A DNA stretch of 44,505 nucleotides from Rhodanobacter sp. C06. Its GTDB lineage: Bacteria; Pseudomonadota; Gammaproteobacteria; Xanthomonadales; Rhodanobacteraceae. Position 1 is the stretch's first letter; each line of letters opens with the position of its first letter. Positions 37,119 through 44,505 of the stretch are shown piece after piece. The stretch spans positions 1-44,505 of the forward strand of contig NZ_MUNP01000024.1 in NCBI RefSeq assembly GCF_002001105.1, read 5' to 3'. The notes under the pieces were generated by a model. That model worked only from the letters and a program-made list of their open reading frames with translations. It had not been told where the DNA came from and made no database searches. The position numbers and the translations under genes are program-made.

Positions 37119-37141
37119 GCCGCGCCATGCGCGGCTTTTTT
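37119..37141 (+). terminator. Rho-independent terminator of rpmJ
   Basis: GCCGCGC-CAT-GCGCGGC followed by TTTTTT: a 7-bp GC-rich stem, 3-nt loop and T tract, 27 bp after the L36 stop. Confidence 0.9.
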
Positions 37142-37172
37142 GTTGCCCGTCGCGCAGGCTGCACGCAAGCAG

Positions 37173-37205
37173 GAAAAACAAAGGCCCCGCACGAGCGGGG
37201 CCTTT
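37173..37205 (-). terminator. Rho-independent terminator of carAB-greA
   Basis: On the minus strand AAAGGCCCCGC-TCGT-GCGGGGCCTTT (37205-37180) is a perfect 11-bp stem with a 4-nt loop. It is followed by GTTTTTCC. It lies 21 bp after the greA stop and is convergent with the rpmJ terminator. Confidence 0.9.
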
Positions 37206-37226
37206 GCATGCAACCTGACCGCCAGC

Positions 37227-37702
37227 TCACGCGTAGCGCACGCCGGTGATCTCGTAGCGCTTCACGCCGTTTGGCGCGTTGAACTCGAAGCTGTCGCCCT
37301 CGAGCTTGCCGATCAGCGCGCGCGCGATCGGCGAGGAGACCGCGATCAGGCCCTGCTTGATGTCGGCCTCGAGGTCGCCCACGATCTGGTAGGTCACCTC
37401 GGTGCCGCTGTCCTCGTCCGCCAGGTCCACGATCGCGCCGAACACCACCTTGCTGCCGGGGTTGAGTCGCGAAACGTCGATCACCTGGGCGGTGGAGAGC
37501 AGCGCCTCCAACTGGGCGATGCGGCCCTCGATGAAGCTCTGCAGCTCGCGCGCGGCGTGGTACTCGGCGTTCTCCTTGAGGTCGCCGTGAGCGCGGGCCT
37601 CGGCGATCGCCGCGATGATGCGCGGACGCTCCGTCGACTTCAGCCGCTCCAGCTCCGCGCGCAGCCGTTCCGAACCGGACTTGGTGATGGGGGCACGCGC
37701 GC

Positions 37703-37706
<4 letters not shown>
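37227..37706 (-). CDS. greA: Transcription elongation factor GreA
   Basis: This 159-aa GreA has an N-terminal coiled coil (residues about 6-80) containing [35 protein letters not shown]. The acidic Asp-Leu-Lys-Glu-Asn-x-Glu tip inserts in the RNA polymerase secondary channel and drives transcript cleavage of backtracked complexes. The C-terminal FKBP-like domain follows ([29 protein letters not shown]). The order carA-carB-greA is conserved in many gammaproteobacteria. Its start overlaps the carB stop by 4 bp (ATGA), and a strong terminator follows the stop. Confidence 0.97.
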
Positions 37707-40930
<3,224 letters not shown>

Positions 40931-40931
40931 C

Positions 40932-42059
40932 TCAGCGGGCCTCCTGCATCAGCTTGGCAAACCGGTCGAACAAGTAACCGATGTCGTGGGGGCCGGGCGA
41001 GGCTTCCGGGTGGCCCTGGAAGCAGAACGCGGGGCGGTCGGTGAGCGCGAAGCCCTGCAACGTGCCGTCGAACAGCGAGCTGTGGGTGATGCGCACGTTC
41101 GCCGGCAGCGTGGCCGGGTCCACCGCGAAGCCGTGGTTCTGGCTGGTGATCAGCACGCGGCCGTCGTCGCGGTCCTTCACCGGGTGATTCGCACCGTGGT
41201 GGCCGAACTTCATCTTCAGCGTCTTCGCGCCCAGCGCGAGCCCCATGATCTGGTGGCCAAGGCAGATGCCGAACAGCGGGATCTTCGCGTCGAGGAAGGC
41301 CTTGGTGGCGGTGATCGCGTAGTCGCAGGCCGCCGGATCACCGGGGCCGTTGGACAGGAACACGCCGTCCGGCTGCATCGCCAGCACTTCGGCAGCCGGG
41401 GTCTGCGCCGGCACCACGGTGATGTCGCAGCCCTGCTCGGCGAGCAGGCGCAGGATGTTGTGCTTCACGCCGAAGTCGTAGGCGACGACCTTGAAGCGCT
41501 TTGCCGGCTGGTTGAAGGCCTGGGCGTCGAGGTCGTAGACGCCCGCGTTCCACGCATAAGCCTTGCCGGTGCACACCACCTTGGCCAGGTCCATGCCGTT
41601 CAAGCCCGGGAAGGCGCGTGCCTTGGCCAGCGCGGCGGCCTCGTCCACGGTTTCGCCGGCCACGATGCAGCCGGCCAGCGCGCCCTTGTCGCGCAGGATG
41701 CGGGTGAGGCGGCGGGTATCGATGCCGGCGATCGCCACCACGCCGTGGCGCTTCAGGTAATCGGGCAGGCTTTCGGTGCTGCGCCAGTTGCTCGCCCGGC
41801 GTGGCACGTCGCGCACGATCAGGCCGGCGGCATGCACCCGGTCGGACTCGGCATCCTCGGCGTTGCAGCCGGTGTTGCCGATGTGGGGATAGGTCAGGGT
41901 GACGATCTGCCGGCTGTACGAGGGATCGGTGAGGATCTCCTGGTAGCCGGTCATGGCGGTGTTGAAGACCACCTCGCCGACGGTTTCGCCAGTCGCGCCG
42001 ACGGCGTGGCCGTGGAACACGCTGCCGTCTTCGAGGGCAAGCAGAGCAGGGAGAGACAT
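40932..42059 (-). CDS. carA: Carbamoyl-phosphate synthase, small (glutaminase) subunit
   Basis: This 375-aa subunit hydrolyses glutamine and channels ammonia to CarB. The N-terminal domain starts [46 protein letters not shown]. The class I glutamine amidotransferase domain has the nucleophile elbow [18 protein letters not shown] (catalytic Cys), preceded by [11 protein letters not shown]. It ends with the His-x-Glu pair in [25 protein letters not shown] at 42059 is chosen because it gives the family N-terminus; the open frame to 42134 lies in the leader. A sigma70 promoter stands at 42149-42177, giving an untranslated leader of about 80 nt. Confidence 0.98.
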   Translation of the reverse strand: MSLPALLALEDGSVFHGHAVGATGETVGEVVFNTAMTGYQEILTDPSYSRQIVTLTYPHIGNTGCNAEDAESDRVHAAGLIVRDVPRRASNWRSTESLPDYLKRHGVVAIAGIDTRRLTRILRDKGALAGCIVAGETVDEAAALAKARAFPGLNGMDLAKVVCTGKAYAWNAGVYDLDAQAFNQPAKRFKVVAYDFGVKHNILRLLAEQGCDITVVPAQTPAAEVLAMQPDGVFLSNGPGDPAACDYAITATKAFLDAKIPLFGICLGHQIMGLALGAKTLKMKFGHHGANHPVKDRDDGRVLITSQNHGFAVDPATLPANVRITHSSLFDGTLQGFALTDRPAFCFQGHPEASPGPHDIGYLFDRFAKLMQEAR

Positions 42060-42148
42060 GGGAACCGCCTTTCGGGTGCAGCAAAGTCCGCAAGCCGCAC
42101 GAGGCAGGCTTGAGAACCTTGGAAGGGAGGGCATTCGGGCGGGTCACA

Positions 42149-42177
42149 ATGATAGGCGCGACGACGCTGGCTGTCCA
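42149..42177 (-). promoter_or_regulatory. Sigma70 promoter of carAB-greA
   Basis: On the minus strand TGGACA (42177-42172), a 17-bp spacer and TATCAT (42154-42149) match the consensus at 5/6 and 4/6 positions with ideal spacing. Transcription would start near 42142. I see no clear ArgR or PurR-type palindrome next to it. Confidence 0.75.
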
Positions 42178-42270
42178 CTTCGATCGAGGCAAAGACGTTG
42201 CTTCCGTCAGCCAGCGTATCGCCGCGCGGCGCTACACTGCGCATCGTTTCCAACGGAGTGAAGTCGGTTC

Positions 42271-42966
42271 ATGAGTCCGGACGCCCTGCTCGATCCTGCC
42301 CGTCTCGAACGCCCGGACACCTTGGTGCGGCAGGCACCGTTCCCGTTCATGGTCGCCCACGGCCAGTTGCCGGACGAGGCGCGCGGCGACCTGGACCGCG
42401 ACTTCCCGCGTTACCCCAGCGCCGGCTTCTTCCCCTGGGACCCGGCCGATTGCGGCCCCTCGGTGAATGCACTGGTGGAACAACTCACCGCGCCGGCCTT
42501 CGCCGGGCTGATCGGCCAGCGGCTGGGCATCGCCGACCTCGGCCAGTACCCCACCCTGGTGACGCTGTGCCGCCTGCTGAACAAGCGCCACGGCACCATC
42601 CACACCGACAGCAAGTCCAAGGTGGCCACCGCCCTGCTCTACCTCAACCCGCAATGGCCCGACACCAGCGACGGCTGCCTGCGTTTCCTCGACAAGATCG
42701 ACGACATCGACGCCACCGTGACGCCGGAGCTGCCGCCGCTGTACGGCGAGTTCGCGGTGTTCAAGCGCTGCGACAACTCCTTCCACGGCCACCTGCCCTA
42801 CGAAGGTGAGCGCCGGGTGATCCAGGTGGCTTGGCTCACCAGCGAGGAGGAGAAGCTGCGCAAGACCAAACGCGGCAAGTTCTCCCGCCTGTTCAAGAAG
42901 CTGTTCGGCAAGCTGGACACGCGCTACGGCGCCGATCGCGATCGCAACGCCGCACATCCGGACTGA
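42271..42966 (+). CDS. 2OG-Fe(II) oxygenase family protein
   Basis: This 231-aa protein has the double-stranded beta-helix signature of prolyl-4-hydroxylase-like 2OG-Fe(II) dioxygenases. His and Asp ligands are in TIHTDSKSKVATALLYLN (HTD, about residues 110-113). The distal His is probably in NSFHGHLPYEGERRVIQVAWL (about 169-189), where the Arg should bind 2-oxoglutarate. The C-terminus carries a basic helix (KLRKTKRGKFSRLFKKLFGK), possibly a membrane- or nucleic-acid-contacting tail. The substrate is unknown. It diverges from carA and its stop is 1 bp from the end of the convergent cation exchanger gene. Confidence 0.85.
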   Translation: MSPDALLDPARLERPDTLVRQAPFPFMVAHGQLPDEARGDLDRDFPRYPSAGFFPWDPADCGPSVNALVEQLTAPAFAGLIGQRLGIADLGQYPTLVTLCRLLNKRHGTIHTDSKSKVATALLYLNPQWPDTSDGCLRFLDKIDDIDATVTPELPPLYGEFAVFKRCDNSFHGHLPYEGERRVIQVAWLTSEEEKLRKTKRGKFSRLFKKLFGKLDTRYGADRDRNAAHPD

Positions 42967-42967
42967 A

Positions 42968-43972
42968 CTAGCGGATGAAGTGCCAGCCGACGTAGGCGGC
43001 AAACACGCCGTACAGCAGACCCACCGGCAACAGCCAGCGCGCATCCACCCGGCCGCGGCGGAACAGCCACCACAGGTAGACGATGGCGGCCGCTGTGAGC
43101 GCGCCGGACACGATCAGCGGCGTGTCGAACAACCACGGCGTGGCGAAGATCGCCAGTGCGCTGGGAATCGTCGCCTGGATCATCATCGCGCCGGAGATGT
43201 TGGCCAGCGCCAGCCGCTCCTTGCCCTGACGCACCCAGATCAGCGCATTCAGCGTCTCCGGCAGTTCGGTCGCCACCGGACTCAGCACCAGCGCCACCAG
43301 GTGCGGCGGCAGGGCAAGCGCCAAGCCGATTGCCTCCAGTTGCCCCACGAACACCCGCGAGGCCACGGCGATCACCACCAGTGCTGCCACAGTCTGCGCC
43401 GCCACCCAGCGCATCGCCGGCTCGGCTTGGTGCGGGCGCAGCTTCAGCGGCTCCAGCGACTCCTCCGCGGGTGCAGTGTCGACGCTGCGCATCTCGCGCC
43501 ACACATACAGCGCGTAGGCCAGCAGGAACAGCACACCCAGCCACGGCTTGAGCGCGAACGCCACCAGCCCCAGGCCCACCTTCACCGCGAAGATCGCCAG
43601 AAACCACGCCTGGTCGCGGGCCAGCCGTTGATGGTCGACCCGCACCTGCATGTCTGCGCGCCGCAAGCGGGCGCGGTTGCGCCACAGCGCGATGCCCACC
43701 ACCGCATAGGCGATCGTGGCCAGCACCAGCGGGCCACCCATCGCCGCGCCCACGCCGATGTCGCGCGCCTCGGGCGTCTTGCCGAAGATCACCGCCACGA
43801 AGGTCACCGCGCTTTCCGGCAGCGCCGTACCGAATGCAGCGAGCACGGTGCCGGTGGCGGTGGCACCCAGGCTGAGCTTGCGGCCCAGCCATTCGATGCC
43901 GTTGACGAAGTATTCGCAGGCGAGATAGATCGCGCCGGCCGAGACGAGGAACAGGCAGAGGGTGAGCAGCAT
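42968..43972 (-). CDS. CaCA-family cation exchanger under a Mn riboswitch (YrbG-like)
   Basis: This 334-aa inner-membrane cation/proton (or cation/Na+) exchanger has about ten helices. The two alpha repeats are present: GATATGTVLAAFGTALPESAVTFVA (residues about 36-60) and LVALVLSPVATELPETLNALIW (about 222-243). Each has a PE pair, the Glu being the cation ligand. A cytoplasmic basic/charged loop lies between the halves. The second repeat continues GKERLALANISGAMMIQATIPSAL. By family it could move Ca2+; the yybP-ykoY riboswitch in its leader argues for Mn2+ efflux. ATG at 43972 gives the expected first helix. No Shine-Dalgarno is visible, and a strong hairpin ends 10 nt upstream. Confidence 0.9.
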   Translation of the reverse strand: MLLTLCLFLVSAGAIYLACEYFVNGIEWLGRKLSLGATATGTVLAAFGTALPESAVTFVAVIFGKTPEARDIGVGAAMGGPLVLATIAYAVVGIALWRNRARLRRADMQVRVDHQRLARDQAWFLAIFAVKVGLGLVAFALKPWLGVLFLLAYALYVWREMRSVDTAPAEESLEPLKLRPHQAEPAMRWVAAQTVAALVVIAVASRVFVGQLEAIGLALALPPHLVALVLSPVATELPETLNALIWVRQGKERLALANISGAMMIQATIPSALAIFATPWLFDTPLIVSGALTAAAIVYLWWLFRRGRVDARWLLPVGLLYGVFAAYVGWHFIR

Positions 43973-43982
43973 GGGGGCACGG

Positions 43983-44032
43983 GGCCGGGCGAACGGATGG
44001 ACCGATGGCACAGCGACACCGTTCGCCCGGCC
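43983..44032 (-). promoter_or_regulatory. 14-bp-stem hairpin before the exchanger start (expression-platform candidate)
   Basis: Arms 44019-44032 and 43983-43996 are exact inverted repeats (GGCCGGGCGAACGG and its complement) around a 22-nt loop. The 3' arm ends 10 nt before the ATG at 43972. No T tract follows. It probably controls ribosome access or transcription elongation in response to the riboswitch. Confidence 0.7.
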
Positions 44033-44044
44033 GGGTGAACACGT

Positions 44045-44183
44045 CGCTGGCCAAAGGTCTCGCCGGGCAAGACACCACCGGGTGGCGATGTCTGCTGTCC
44101 GCACCATGGCGCCGGGAAACGGCGACCAAGTCTGTTGATGCGAACGCCTCGGGGGACGAGGCTGGCTACTCCCCAATGACAGG
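44045..44183 (-). promoter_or_regulatory. yybP-ykoY manganese riboswitch
   Basis: Read on the minus strand, the conserved blocks occur in the right order: GGGGAGTAGCC (44174-44164), ATCAACAGACTT about 30 nt later (44138-44127), and GGCGAGACCTTTGG (44064-44051). GGGGAGUAGC, the 'UCAACA-ACU' loop and GAGACCUUUG are hallmarks of this Mn2+-sensing class, known from E. coli alx and mntP. In that class the first and middle blocks form the docked loops that hold Mn2+. The middle loop is AUCAACAGACUU, close to GUCAACAUACU. The P1 closing pairs look weaker than in E. coli. A promoter lies immediately upstream and a strong hairpin downstream. Confidence 0.88.
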
Positions 44184-44189
44184 CTGGCG

Positions 44190-44218
44190 ATGGTAGCGGC
44201 CGGCCACAACGCGGGCAA
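44190..44218 (-). promoter_or_regulatory. Promoter of the riboswitch-exchanger transcript
   Basis: On the minus strand TTGCCC (44218-44213), a 17-bp spacer and TACCAT (44195-44190). The predicted start is near 44183, a few nucleotides before the riboswitch GGGGAGTAGCC block. Confidence 0.65.
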
Positions 44219-44381
44219 GCCGGGGCTGGGATGGCAGTGGCCGTGTGCCGCACCCTTCCCCGACGGCGCGAAGTCTGAGGCGCCCGAGCAGCAACCATGC
44301 CAGCACGACAGGCCGCGGGGCATCGAATCCGCCCCACCTAGCCGCCTGAACGGCCTGCCCCGTGGCGTTACCCCGCATTAG

Positions 44382-44395
44382 CAGGCTGTTGAGAA
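44382..44395. repeat. IS left terminal inverted repeat (IR-L)
   Basis: CAGGCTGTTGAGAA is the exact complement of the repeat at 202-215. TTAG (44378-44381) immediately before it fits a YTAR target and differs from the CTAG at the left element. Confidence 0.75.
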
Positions 44396-44450
44396 ACCTC
44401 CGCGCGCCGCCGCGGTCATAGACGTTCTCAATCACTGACCGCCCGATCCG

Positions 44451-44505
44451 ATGCGCAGCCCCGACGTCCAGCAGCTTGGCATGTTCTCGTATGTATCGGT
44501 CGAAG
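44451..44505 (+). CDS. IS transposase, N-terminal fragment
   Basis: Eighteen codons from ATG at 44451 to the window edge read MRSPDVQQLGMFSYVSVE. 'GMFSYVS.E' near the N-terminus is a familiar opening of IS5-like DDE transposases in proteobacteria, normally followed by a 'RVP.DHPLR' segment that lies outside the window. No Shine-Dalgarno is evident. It is probably the same transposase whose C-terminus is at 2-94, from another copy of the element. Confidence 0.75.
   Translation, partial: MRSPDVQQLGMFSYVSVE

Larger units (their letters stand above)
44382..44505 (+). mobile_element. 5' part of an IS5-like insertion sequence (right-edge truncated)
   Basis: The element starts with the terminal repeat at 44382. 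It continues with 55 bp of untranslated sequence and the first 18 codons of a transposase before the window ends. It shares its terminal repeat and orientation with the partial element at 1-215, so both are probably copies of one IS. The 5'-truncated and 3'-truncated fragments do not overlap in sequence, so identity beyond the repeat cannot be checked here. Confidence 0.75.

Noticed and set aside
42060-42148. Attenuator or pyrimidine-responsive leader before carA
   Set aside because: Only a weak 6-bp stem is seen, with no T tract or leader peptide; the promoter alone is supported.

Overview
The window is about 44.5 kb of GC-rich DNA (roughly 65% by sampled lines) from a gammaproteobacterium. 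Gene content and order point to the Xanthomonadales (Lysobacterales), most likely Rhodanobacteraceae (Rhodanobacter/Dyella/Luteibacter type). The evidence is carA-carB-greA, cmk-rpsA-ihfB-lapA-lapB, a type-B L36, a free-standing acyl-CoA-binding protein, and REP-like palindromes. No rRNA, tRNA or CRISPR array was seen. Most of the window is chromosomal core and near-core; the accessory material is at the two ends.

Layout. (a) 1-215: 3' end of an IS5-like insertion sequence. (b) 301-1570: two small membrane-protein genes, one clearly lower in GC, and a frameshifted DUF1905 remnant that runs into a 32-bp tandem repeat. (c) 1555-5639: a lipoprotein, a DHA2-type drug-efflux MFS protein, a COG3904-like periplasmic protein and a DksA/TraR-type zinc-finger protein. 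(d) 5786-13603: mainly + strand redox and housekeeping-accessory genes: flavodoxin plus membrane partner, pirin, DUF899, DUF1428, Oxygenase-NA-type 2OG dioxygenase, quinone oxidoreductase, thiopurine methyltransferase, a sulfotransferase on the opposite strand, and a metallo-beta-lactamase-fold hydrolase. (e) 13649-24702, all minus: alpha-2-macroglobulin - pbpC - FAD oxidase - csaA - GNAT - cupin, tightly packed at its 3' end. The first two form a recognised periplasmic defence/repair pair. (f) 24898-33304, all minus: cmk, rpsA, ihfB, then lapA-lapB-wbpL-like-wbpM-like-galU, linking LPS quality control to nucleotide-sugar and O-antigen-type initiation. (g) 33407-36888, plus: acyl-CoA-binding protein, fadH with a palindromic operator candidate, and a LysR regulator. 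(h) 36966-42059: L36, then greA, carB and carA on the minus strand with a well-formed sigma70 promoter. (i) 42271-43972: a 2OG-Fe(II) oxygenase convergent with a CaCA-family cation exchanger. (j) 44382-44505: 5' end of a second IS with the same 14-bp terminal repeat and orientation as the left one.

The most notable signal is upstream of the CaCA exchanger. On the minus strand, 44045-44183 carries the conserved blocks of the yybP-ykoY manganese riboswitch, preceded by a good promoter. It is followed by a perfect 14-bp-stem hairpin that ends 10 nt before the start codon. This predicts that the exchanger is a Mn2+ (or Mn2+/Ca2+) exporter switched on by manganese. Other points worth a second look are the fadH operator palindrome, the AT-rich palindrome in front of lysR, the REP pair between the macroglobulin and pbpC, the DUF1905 pseudogene, and the stripped-down O-antigen-like locus.
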